This document shows, one piece after another, positions 1 to 11,663 of a DNA stretch of 64,000 bases (positions are counted from its first letter, which is position 1; each line of letters opens with the position of its first letter). Source of the DNA: Anoplopoma fimbria (taxonomy: Eukaryota > Chordata > Actinopteri > Perciformes > Anoplopomatidae); assembly GCF_027596085.1 (NCBI RefSeq), contig NC_072469.1:16994238-17058237 (forward strand). Direction: 5' to 3'. The notes under the pieces were generated by a model. The model was not told where the DNA came from and ran no database searches. It saw only the letters and a list, made by a program, of their open reading frames with translations. The position numbers were made by a program, and so were the translations under genes.

Positions 1-1423
1 AAAGAAGTGAACGAGCAACTGATCGTTTAACTGAAGGAGTCAATCTATAGCGGGAAATAACACAAAGAAATCAAGACAAACCATCAAACTAGTTGACACA
101 CAAGCTAAGAGGGAATGCTGCGCTGCTACCCATCCGCCGGTCCACACAACTGATCAGCGAGTCCACACGAGAGATTCCATTCACTGACTGAGTTAAATCC
201 CCTGAAAAAGATCCCAGATTAGTGGAGCCAAAGCACTCCGCTGTTATTAGGGTTGGGAGATATTTTCTATTTTCATATAGACTAATTGCGGTTACTCAAG
301 ATAGCCGATAGACAATCTGATTGCCAAGGGGTCGTGGCGTGGCTAAGGGGTCAGATGAAATAATGGAACCTTTTAAGGTTTTTGCAAGCAATACAGTTAA
401 AGCTTTGTGAATAAACATTTATAAAACAGTGTGAACGTTTTATAAAAAATAAGCCATTTATAGCGATGTCTCCTGTTTTCGAACAAAGGCTCCCTTTTAG
501 AAGTCTGTGCTTGGTGCAAAAATATCACAGTATCGTGTTTCGCTGAACAACTATTATTTTATCTCCCCATAACATCAAAATCCAAATCATATCCAACAAT
601 AACTTGGGCTGCTCTGAATAGTTTGAGGCTTCATTCACAATGTTGACATTTTACATCCAGTGATGTTCAGGCTTCTAATTATCCGTAAGAAATGATTATG
701 GGTTTATAAAATAGAATCTGAAGGATAAATGCAACCAGCAGGCTTTTATTTTCAACAATGACCTTAGTGCTAAGGTGAGGAACAGAAAGAGTGCAGCTAG
801 ATGTCCAAAAAAGTGTGAGAGTTAATCGATCCTCCACATCAAGCTCAACCTACCCCTGTCAGAACTTTTCTTCCCACAATTCATTGTGTGATCCTGCCTG
901 GCTCCCACTGACTGTCAATCAAAAGTCCTAAATTCAACCTCTCCTTCTTATTTACACTACTATCACTTTAATAAGTCAATCTCTTACTATTCAGCTTCTT
1001 CACCTCTGAAATAGTTATCTTTACATCCCTCACTATACCTATATATGTATATAAAATACAATATATAACACTCATTTACACTTTTTTTATTCAACTTTGA
1101 AGTCAAGGTCATTTAATTCAACTAAACTGTGCAGCTCTCCCACCATTGTCCATGTTAAGCCTCCACACCACACTGTTGCCACGAGGTAGAAAAGGAGGCC
1201 AACGGCTGCTGGAAAAAGAAAAAGAGACTGAGAGAAGAGCTGCCATCACTTGTCCTGCCCTTCAACTCTTGGTACAACAGAGCGGCCAAGGGAGGGGCAG
1301 CAGTGGAGAGGAGTTAAACGCGAGTAGAGATGAGGAGAGATTTGATCGCTTGCCCAGGTCTGTCACTCCCAGAGGGATGTGCCCTGACCATGTAAGCAGA
1401 TGGCAGGTTCTTTGGTGTGTGTC

Positions 1424-1514
<91 letters not shown>

Positions 1515-2152
1515 GTGCATGTGCAGCCATTCATGTGACAGACCGGAGTCATCTCAGCGGAGTGTGACTGGTTTACAGCCCCGACAGCTGTACGGGACAA
1601 TACTGTCACTTCCCACCGAGTTGTTTTTGAACTTTGATGTCAAACTGAGGTTGAGACGACAACATGTACAACGTAGAAAAAAACTCCTGAATATCTAAAT
1701 ATTGTGGGTTCCTCCACAACAAATCACATAAAAAAAGAGCACGTCACTAGATTGAGGTCTTGGCAACATCCACCCTGATGTACCACTAATTCAACTCTAA
1801 GAGTGTAAAAATGAAGATCGCACTGATGCTTACATAAATCTATTACAGTCAAATTCAATTTCACACTTCTGATACACCCGCCCCGGAGCTACATCAGCTT
1901 TATGAGTAGACAAAGCACTGCAATCAGCATCTGCCAACTCCAAATGTGTGTCAATGCGAAATGTGTAGGTGCTCCGACGATGAAGCGCTCGCCTACTGTG
2001 ATTTTAAATTTAGGTCTTAATCTCAGATTTGTGCTTTATCTGGTATTGATTTCAAATTTGGGGAATTGAAATTTGCGTTGTTGCTATCAATTAGAAATTA
2101 GAGTGGACTGATAGTTATTCTGTACATCAATATGAAGCTTTGGAGGCCTTAC
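1..2152 (-). other. mmp16: Start of mmp16 intron 5
   Basis: This stretch follows the donor of exon 5 on the minus strand. I looked on both strands for the proline-rich hinge exon and hemopexin exons that should come next and did not find them. It is mostly AT-rich unique sequence with one long GT microsatellite (1415-1517). Near 250 there is AGGGTTGGGAGATATT, which resembles the ends of a repeat also seen near 8370. The open frames at 1146-1698 are made by the microsatellite. Confidence 0.7.
1415..1517 (+). repeat. GT microsatellite, about 103 bp
   Basis: Alternating GT with GTCT interruptions near the left end and one TTT interruption near 1495. It lies in intron 5 and reads (AC)n on the transcript strand. 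Confidence 0.95.
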
Positions 2153-2314
2153 CATAAATCTTCTGGATGCCCAGCAGGTCGTCCATGGGCAGCTTGAAGT
2201 TGTCGGTGTCCATGTACTGGTAGAAAGGAGCCATGATGGCCGTGGGGTCGTTGGAGTGTTCGAGGCCGAGTGCGTGGCCGAGCTCGTGGACCGCCACCAA
2301 GAACAAATCGTTAC
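2153..2314 (-). CDS. mmp16: MMP16-type metalloproteinase, coding exon 5 (zinc-binding helix and Met-turn)
   Basis: This 162-nt exon encodes residues 236-288, with split codons 235 and 289. It holds the metzincin signature [11 protein letters not shown] (244-254): His244, His248 and His254 bind the catalytic zinc and Glu245 is the catalytic base. The Met-turn is at 260-265 (AIMAPF, Met262). The C-terminal part [16 protein letters not shown] closes the catalytic domain. The acceptor is ctttctgtttctag and the donor TTTATG|gtaagg. All key residues are present, so the catalytic part appears functional. The remaining exons (hinge, four hemopexin-like blades, transmembrane helix, short cytoplasmic tail) are not in the 2,152 bases to the left, and the gene is therefore cut by the window edge. 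Confidence 0.97.
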
Positions 2315-2691
2315 CTAGAAACAGAAAGAGAGAGCAGTCTTTGATGAGTGCTGTGCATAACAGTAAATATGTTTTTTAGTATTTAAAATCTCTCACAAGC
2401 TGCACCTGTTCTGGTTGGCATTGGCAGTGTGTTTCCTTCAAAATAAAGCCAAGTTTTGAACTGGCTGATTTCAATAAACAGCATTCAAGAGAAAAGCTTA
2501 GGGTTAGTTCACAGTTAAACAGTGAAGTAGTCAACGTACAGTCCTCGCAACAATACGTATCCACACATCTGCCCATATGTGTGTGTATGAGCATAGATAA
2601 TCCACTACTAATGAACCTCATGAGTGGATTATGTAGCGAGCCACAGCCACTGATGGGACATATTACACAGGCCTGTACACATGTACATATT

Positions 2692-2806
<115 letters not shown>

Positions 2807-2972
2807 CCTCACATAGCACAGTAAACCCTGCACTCTGTAATTAGTCTCCAGCTGTGGTAAGCCGATGACTACGCTGGGTTGACCTTTTGACTCAGAAGCC
2901 CTCCGTGGCCGACAGCCAAGCCCCAACCCAATCCCAACTATATTAGGTTTTGGATGATGTCTGGGATAAAAG

Positions 2973-2990
2973 CCCCCCCCCCCCCCCCCC
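2973..2990 (+). repeat. (C)18 homopolymer
   Basis: Eighteen consecutive C, which is (G)18 on the transcript strand, about 660 nt before exon 5. Such runs can form G-quadruplex-like structures and are prone to length errors in assemblies. Confidence 0.9.
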
Positions 2991-4800
2991 GGTCCCATTT
3001 CAAATTATTTAACTTACGTCACAGGCGACCAAAACAACAACAACAAAAACCACTCCTCCTCTCTGATGTTTTCGCCAACATGTCGAATCCAACCCGTGAA
3101 GAAACTCATCAGCATTGCTGAGAAACTCATGGGTATACAATTAGGGTTAGACTGCTATGCCTTGTGTATAATTTATAAAAGGACACTGGCTGTCATTGAG
3201 AAGCTATTAATGTGATTCCAAGGAGACATATAATGACCCTCTTCCACTCTTGAAGACTGACTTGGCAAACGTCGATATACTGGGACTAAAACCACACCTT
3301 TAAAGACAAAAGACTCCGATAAAATAATGAGCTTTTTCAATTGGACTATGGATTTGGACTCTTTTTTAGGGTCTATTGTCTGATGCTCTCCCCGCTGCCA
3401 TCTCCCCTCAGTTTTACCTTTCTCTCTCTTTCTTATCACACTAAGAGATTTGACAGGAATGAAAAAGAGCATCACTTATTCACTGCATCTCCTACTAAAG
3501 TGAGGCACTTATCTGCTGCAAATCTGTCACATGAATAACTGATTCAGATCACTTCTTACCGAGTACAGTACAATGCTTAGGGACGTACGAACCAGACGAC
3601 CAAAGAGAAATGGTCATATTGGACCCTCGCGGAGGATATTCGACTGTATAAATGTCAGTGTCTCTTAATAAACTTGATGTAAAGGCCTCTGTTGCACGGG
3701 TGTGAAAGGACAGACAGATTGCATTGATATCCAGGGTTTTGATGAAAAGGCTCCACTCCTCAGCCAAATTCTTCCAATTGAAAATATGGCTCGTAAAAGT
3801 GCACAATCTACGCAAGTGTGCAATATTGTGTCTGGAGATAAGCGTTTATAGCAAATAAAGAGAGGCACAGAAGAGAAGGGAGATAAAGAGAGGAGAGAAA
3901 CGGCCCAGTGAATTAGAAATCGCTTGTGGAGGAAACAGGGTCACTTCTCTGCAGCCGAAAACACGTCGCTTTCCTATGATGGCAGTGGGAGCAGGGGAGT
4001 TAAGTGCTCGGTGAAGCAGTTATAGACATCAAAATATCATCGTCAAAACTCATTGGGTTCAGAGGCTAATGCAATTATTGTACCCAAATGTGACCGTAGT
4101 CTGTGGCAACTGCTGGGTAAATGTATTGATGGTGCAACAAATTGGTAACACATTCAACGACAGAAAGGTTTCCTGTAAGAAATGTGGGCGAGTGGTGCGT
4201 GCACTGAAGCTGAATCATTTTCAAATGACTTTTTTTCATACAAAAACTCATTGACACAGGTTAAGTTAGATGTAATTGAAGTGAATGGAGCCTTTAAAAC
4301 TCTTCTGCATTAGGCTTCAATACCTGGTAGCATAAACGTCATAAACTACACATCAATGTGCAAGATTGAGTATTTTGAGATTTAAATTTAAATTTGTGTT
4401 TCTACTGGAGCCAGGTGCTGAGTAATACATACAAACAGACTACACAGGCTTCCATAGACCTTTATGTACTGAACTTATAACTGTACATAGCATCATAGTG
4501 AGCTTACGCACAGTTCATCTATGAATAGAGTTCTTGCCCCTGTGTTATACTGTTATTGAATTGAATGCATTAATGCTAAAAAATGATAACTGCAAAAAAT
4601 GTTATCAAGAAAAATCATAGCCCCCATCTACAAAGAAATACAGATATATGAATTGATGGAGTTTTGGTATCATTAAAACTTTAGAAGACAAATATTTCTG
4701 AAGAAAGCATGTTTTTAAAGAAATAACTCTGCAAATGAGCACATTTTGTACAAAAAAGCATGAAACTGTAAAGAATGATAATGCTTATAACAATTATAAG

Positions 4801-4820
4801 ATATATATATATATATATAT
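4801..4820. repeat. (AT)10 microsatellite
   Basis: A self-complementary AT run in intron 4. Confidence 0.95.
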
Positions 4821-5164
4821 TATATCATTATTAAAGTTTGTTAATTTAAAGACAAATGGAGTACAAGCACAGGAGAGTTGTGCCAGTGCAAGTCTGATAC
4901 AGCAGATGCTCTGGTCACATCGGCTTTACCAGTGTAGGGAAGAAATGTCTGTCTTTTTTCATCTCCGTCTTGTTCTATCCCTCAATCTTGAGTCAGCCTT
5001 TCTTCCTCCTGGGGACATCTGAGGTCACGGTCGTCACTTTGTTTTGGTTGCTTATGTAAGTCACGCTGTGGTAGACGGGGACATCCTGTTGCCCTCGGGG
5101 CCACAAACAAAGCCGAGGAGGTTCTGTACTGCCTGGCTAATTATCAGCTGGACGGTATATACAG

Positions 5165-5420
5165 AGCCTACGCAGGGGATGGGAGAGAGAGGAGAGAGAC
5201 GGGAGAGAGGGGGTGACGCAGACAGCGAATGATGAGAGAGACAAAGAGGTAATGCGAGTGGGATAGTGTACAAGAGGAGAAAAAGTTGCGTTGAGTGGGA
5301 GACAAAGAGTAGATAAATATAGAGATTAAAAGGGTGAGGTAAACTGAGGAGAAAGGGTGTTTGGATTGATAACTGGAGGAGGAAAAGTGGGAGAGAAAAA
5401 AAACAGGATGATAAATAGAA
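5165..5420 (+). repeat. Purine-rich GA tract
   Basis: A low-complexity stretch of GAGAGAGG, GGGAGAGAGGGGG and GAGGAGAAA words with little pyrimidine on the plus strand. It produces the spurious proline/serine-rich frame on the minus strand (5061-5273). Confidence 0.7.
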
Positions 5421-8149
5421 GGGGAAAAACTGAGGCTAGGAAAACGATAAGGCTCCGGACTATTTGTTATGTTGCGATATGTCCTAATGTTCCTGCTATC
5501 ACAAAAGACGGTGATGATGAATTATAGGACTGTGAACTTCGACCTCGGCATTTGTAACATCAGCCTTCTGTCAGCGGCCATATCTCAGCCCCCCCCCCAA
5601 AAAATTAACGCTGGAAATAGAGCGAGCAGCCTTCAACAGCAGGATACAGTTGTAGAAGACAATAGCAGGAGATGAAATACATGACAAAGCTGTGCAGGGC
5701 TGGTGTGATGACCCACTGAGGGCAAATGTGTATTTTTGTTTGTGGGGGAAAAAAATTTATCATACTGTGATTCATCATTCTCATCCGTGCCCTTCACTGG
5801 TTTGGGCAAGAATTTAGCATAAAAAGAACGCATCCAAAGCAACTATTTTAAATCATGAAAGCTACATTTGATGTAAAATTGCAGTGTTCTTTCACATTAA
5901 GTGGGCAGTGACCATAGTGGCAGCCCGCGGCAGCAGCTCTCGCCGACTCTCTCCTCAGGCTAGGTCAAGGTTGTTGCTAATGAGATAGTGTAGCCAAGAA
6001 AAAAAGAAAAAAAGACAGCAAAATAAAGAAGGGAAGATGAAGTTGAAGAGGTGGAGAAGGAGAGTCACTGGAGATTTACGATCAGACGTACCTCTCTCCG
6101 TGTCTTTCCCCTACAGGGTTGCAGTAAAGTAAACAGGGGGTTGTGATTAGAAACCGCGAACCTCTACCTGCTCTTTCTCCATAATTTACCGGCTCCCTGC
6201 ACATGGCACTGCTGCTGCAGCCCATCTGCTGGCCGGGGGGCACGTGTGACATGGGGATACAGATATAAACACACAGAGACAAACACACACTGGCCCACAA
6301 TTCAGATATGTGGCCCTGGACACCGCTGCTCAATTGCAATAATAGCTCAGGTTGTCAGCGTAGGCCTCTGGGGGCCCGTAACCCTCCATGCTTCTTACTG
6401 TTTAACTAAGCGGCTGTGGTTTCGCTCAATATCTGACGTCAGCTACAAGAATGGGTGACCGTTAGGCAGTCCGCTTGTTGGATTCTCTCTTCTTCAAACC
6501 CTTCCCTCAGCTTTCGGACTGCCACGCTGACACCATGTCAACATCTTCAACTAGCAAACGCCCGCAAACAAAGCTAATGACCTCTAATTGTGCAGACCAG
6601 AATGCCAAGCAAGAGTCTAACCGTTTCTAACTCCTCCACCCTTTCTTTGGAAAACAAAGCTGCGACTGTTATCTCACTGTTGTTGTATTGCCGTCCAAGT
6701 CTAAGCAAGCATAAGCACACTCTTTGTCCCCGAGGACCTCAAATGTTTCCCCATTGTTCAGCTCCCACAACTCCCCTGGGTGGCTGACGCTGCACTTTCA
6801 GTAATGGTCTTGGAAAAACTTGCACTGCAAAGGTAAAGTAAATGCAAAAAGGGGTTAATTGAAACCTTTTTTGGGCAGTAGGGCAGTGGTTACAAACCAT
6901 TTTTTACTTGTGTCCCCCCAAAGACCTGTGAGACGAATTCAACACCACCATCTTGTTCAGAATGTGTTTACTGGATTTAACTGGATGGCATTAAACACTA
7001 TTAATTATATAACTTTTTCTTTACAATTAAACTGTCATTGTTAAGTCAGTTAGATCAAGTTTGCGTTTCTTCTATTGCCACTTGGAGTGGCAGAAGCAGG
7101 AAGTTTCATCCATTCATCCATTGTTTTTAGCTAACTGCTAGCTAGTTATCATGCCCTGACTAGTGTTGTACCTCTGGTTGGAAATCACTGATGTAGGTTA
7201 AAATATCTCAGTAGCCGCCGTGCTGCACACATGTCATGAATCTGTGTTGTACAGAGAGGAAACAACCATTATCAACATTGACTTATTAAAAAACGCTGAA
7301 ATGCGAGGTTAGCTTGTGACACTGCTGTTAGCTATTCTACTGGCCCTGACACTGACTGAGGGTTCAACGGTGGAGTGCAGGAAAAAGGAAGGAAATCAGC
7401 TGTTATCCACTAGCGGAGGTAAAGCTCACAATGCTGTGACACTGGATGTTGTTTCTCTGAGCCGGTACGCCATCAGACAGTCAGAACGACCTTCACTCCG
7501 AAGGAAGCTGAAGATATGTGAAATGGGAGGGAGAAGCTAAACCCAGAGAGGCAGCATTGAGAGCATTGGCTGTTCAGGAGTGCCGTGCAGTAGTGACAAG
7601 CTGCCAGTGAATCTCAGCCCAAGTGGAGCAGTCAGTGCCTGGCTCAGAGGGCCCTGGGCACACTGAGCTCTGCTGGCTGTCACAACAGAGCTGTGTGCCT
7701 GACTTGACAGAGTGACCATTGTGAAGAGAGCAGCCAAAGTACAATGGCTGAGTTCTGCTCGCTTCACATTCACACTCTCTCTGCTTCCAACATACAATCA
7801 CAGGACAAAACACAGTGGGCCATTTGATTCATTTCACCAAATCAACTTACAAACAGGACCACAAATGTAAACACCAACGTTTTCACATGTGAAATTCCAG
7901 GAATTCATTTGGAGTTAGGTTTGCTGCGACAATTTGTGATTAAAACGTTGTTGGTAGACAATGTATTTGCAACGAATAAGAAGGTGGGATTAGATGTGGC
8001 ACCTTACCACCAATATTCAGTCAGCTATGACATGTCCTCAGCTGGGGCTGAGAAATATATCTCTATCATATTGAAAAATCAGACTAGATATTGTAATGTG
8101 CCATAGGTGTTGTCTTTTCCTGGTTTGAAAGGTTGCATTACAGTGAAGT

Positions 8150-8372
8150 GATGTCATTTTCTAAACTTACAATACTGTTCTGGCAGTTATATTATTTACA
8201 TTTACCAACTCAGTCATTACATCCACTTTACTGATGACTATCAAAAATCTCATTGTGTTAATATTTTTAAAAAACACTTGTGTACCCTACAATATCATTG
8301 CAATATCGATATAGAGGTATTAGTTTTGAACTATAGTGATATTTGATATGCTCCATATCTCCCACCCCTACT
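8150..8372 (-). repeat. Possible DNA-transposon-derived repeat end
   Basis: On the minus strand, from 8372, the sequence reads TAGGGGTGGGAGATATGGAG and then many AATATC and CGATAT words. This is the wording of a teleost repeat group with ends like GGGCTGGGCGATATGG. Similar starts occur near 249 and 37557. The left end was not resolved. Confidence 0.3.
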
Positions 8373-8730
8373 CTGAAGCGTGAGAGTCCAGTTTCCACTC
8401 CAAATGGAAATGGAAAGCATCATCTAATGTGGTAAAAAATAAAAGTGTGATTAATTTGTAAAGTTGCCTCACTTCATACCAAAGGTATCTCATTGTTTGA
8501 CTTCTTTTTGGAATATGTTTGAAACAATACTTGATAAGTGATGACCAGTGGAGACTTTGATGAACTCCCTGCTAGCTAGTTAACCCCAGTGCTAATCAAC
8601 ATCCTAACCCTGGCAGTGTTAATGTCAGAACCATGCACTATCCATTCAGTAACCCTATCCTACAGGGAAAAGTCTGCAGCTCCTTGCTCCCCTCCCTCCC
8701 CTCTCCTCCCCTCTCTTCACTATTTGCCTG

Positions 8731-8732
<2 letters not shown>

Positions 8733-8773
<41 letters not shown>
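8733..8773 (+). repeat. (CT)20 microsatellite with pyrimidine flank
   Basis: A pure CT run preceded by CCCTCCCTCCCC-type sequence from about 8689, giving an 80-base polypyrimidine tract able in principle to form triplex DNA. Confidence 0.93.
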
Positions 8774-8776
<3 letters not shown>

Positions 8777-11036
8777 GTTCTATCGGCTATTGACATTGGT
8801 TGAGCAACACTTGTGCTGTTGAATCTATTTCACTTAATTCTCACAAGCTTGTCAGAGAACAAAGCCCTGGCTGATGGGAGCAACATATGTAAACTTCAGT
8901 AATTATTTATTTACAGAGACAGCTAGAGACTCAAATCCGTGTGTGGAACGTTGCCAGGGATCCAAATATTGGCTGTTTCTGTGGACTCGAGGAAAATAAA
9001 CTAGCAGAAAAAGCGGGGGAGAAAATGTTGCCAAGGAAAGGACATCTTTTATTCTTGTCATGTTTATCTCTGTGCAGCACCTGTGAGCAAGACGGCGATG
9101 TGTGTACACTTTCATTGTGATCATTAATCATTAATAATGCATTCGCAAGCAACGGTTTCGCAAACACTTCTGCAGCTGTGTCTATGGACAAAGCAAACAG
9201 CAATGTTACTTCACCACAAAAATGCTGGAGAAAACTTTCTAAACTCAGCGTGTACGAGGAAACTGGTCAAAGTGGTAATGGTGAAATAAAGTAATGATCT
9301 GATAAACGTCTTCGACAGTGCTCCTCTTTTAACGCGGTCTAGGTAATTATACATGGTAGTGTCGACTTGCATTTCAACTCCTTTCATCTCTTACTCTTCT
9401 TCTGATGATTCAAATACTTCCATTGGTTATTCATCAATGGACAGTTTAAGTGCATTTGTCTCTTTGTCTGTTTGACCTACAACAACAAAACTACTCCCAA
9501 AATATTCACAGTTCAGACACAATTTACTCCAACTGCTTTCAGGGCTTACGCTTTAGTTGAAGCTATTATCTTTGAGTTTCTGCCCTTGAACTGGCAGCAA
9601 TTTCCTTCATGACTTCCACTTCCAGCTGAGCTTGTCACCGACACTTCGGGTGAGATTTGAACTGCTCAGAGTGCTCGAACTTTAACAGAATATTCAACTG
9701 CTTTCGGCACTTTAACCTCAAGTGATACTTCCACTTCACTCAGTGCTTACACTTTAACTAAACCTGCTGTAAGCACTCTCATTTTAGCTGACTTTTCAAC
9801 TTCTTTCAGTATTTGTATTTCAAGCGTCATTTCAACAAAAGCATCAACTTCCGTCATTTCAATAGTTCAACTGTTCCAACTGCAACATTTCAGCAGTGAA
9901 CACACACGTTTTCTTTAGAAAATGAAACCTTTTCAAGTTTTTCGAGGAGTAAAAGGAAATGTTCACTGCTTTTAAACTGTTGCCAAAACCTCTCCCTGCG
10001 TTTATGACTGAATCAAAAGAAGCATTGTCAGGTGAGACTTTCTTCCATGATGCAGAACTACAAATCTGATATTTACAGAGATATGTTGCCTTTGTGGATG
10101 TGTCACAGAGTCTCTAGCCAGAAGTCTTAATTTACATAGATAATAAGTGACACATTTTCCTTAAAGATTGAAATAGTAACAAAGAGAGAGATGTTTGTGG
10201 AAGTATGAGCTGCTGAGTGCCATAGCATCCATTTTTTTCTAAAAATGTTCCCATGGATACGTACAGCATTGATAATAACATGGCTTATTCGTCCTTTCAA
10301 TAAGAAAAACACATCACCGAAGACACGAGTGACATTCTTTAAAGAGTGATAAATTGAGTGCCCACAGATTGATGCAGAGCTGTTTACACTTTTTGTTTGC
10401 TAAGGATTATGGGTATGAGGTTATGAAAGCATCTGACTGACTAGTGGGAGGGCAAGCCTCCCCAGGTGCCCAAATTGTGTGCGTGTGAGCGCTTCCGAGA
10501 GTGTGAGTGTGTTCATGTGAGGAGGCGGAAGAGAGTACTGCTGCCCACGTGGAAGTTGATGCTGCTGTCAGTAGGCGGCCGTCTATTTCTAGTGGTGGCC
10601 TGGTGGGCAGAAACGCATGGTGATATCTCTGCTTTCCTTCTCCACTTAATTTTCTTTGTGAAAGCAATTATTTAAATCCCTCTCAAAAGTGGAAAACATG
10701 GTTAGAAATTCAACCATCATTGTTTGTAACCACCAAAGATATGTACGACACAATGAAGGACTGCTGCTCCTTGACAATACTGATCTCTATATTATCATAT
10801 CTCACAGATATACAATGTGCTGTATGTTGTAAAACATATATCTATCTATGGCGGTATATAATATTGCATCAAGTATATTCATCATGTTGGTGGACTGGAT
10901 GATGTAGTGTCATATGCTGATCTATTATATTGCATTGTATCATATCATAGTGTTACATCATGTAATGTCAACTGTCAGACGGCCTCCCTTGAGATAAACT
11001 GCTAGCAAGGGAGTAAGTTCTTCCAGCAACCTTGGA

Positions 11037-11038
<2 letters not shown>

Positions 11039-11118
<80 letters not shown>
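11039..11118 (+). repeat. (GT)40 microsatellite
   Basis: An uninterrupted 80-bp GT run in intron 4, with a short CA run of the opposite phase about 120 bp further on (11240-11254). Confidence 0.97.
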
Positions 11119-11120
<2 letters not shown>

Positions 11121-11627
11121 CTTTGTGTCTGTTTTAATGCCTGTGTCTTCCCACAAACTCTTAAACTTACAGTAACCCAACCATCAATACTGTTCCTACT
11201 GCCTGCCCAAATGTAGCCATGCTGGATGTCCTTAGGACTCACACACACACACACGCTTCCAGTAAAAGATAAAGATCTGCTCCTGTGGTAAGAAAAAAGC
11301 TTCTGATTCTTCCCATTTATTTTCTCTCAGAGATAGAGCGAGGCAGCGACAGAGTAGGGGAGATACAGGGACAAAGATAGAGACAGAAGGACAAAGGAAA
11401 GATTTAAGATCTTTAAAGAACGTGCAAGACGAAGGAAGGTTTTCTGAAAAGCTGAACAACCTTGAAAGAAGGGGGAATACTGTTAACTTTTCTGGGTTAC
11501 TCTTTAATTGAGCAAGAGCGAGTAGACTGAAACAAAAAGATCGTTGTCCATATTTTAGTCAGTGGGTTTCTGACATTATGAAAACAATTACTTATACCTC
11601 ATCTAATTTAAAAGACAAAGAAGGCAA

Positions 11628-11663
11628 ATCCTGCTTTATGCAGATGATACACTTGTTTTTCAC
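11628..11663 (+). pseudogene. Possible LINE reverse-transcriptase fragment (YADD box)
   Basis: The frame reads ILLYADDTLVFH, which contains the Y-A-D-D box at the catalytic centre of non-LTR retrotransposon reverse transcriptases with suitable hydrophobic neighbours. Upstream and downstream the frame loses similarity and meets stops. It could be a very decayed LINE or a chance match. Confidence 0.3.

Noticed and set aside
1146..1698. Several open frames with Val-Cys or His-Thr repeats on both strands
   Set aside because: They are translations of the GT/CA microsatellite. The same applies to the frames at 2581-2998, 10958-11254, 15949-16245, 17462-17704, 36372-36735 and 37063-37347.
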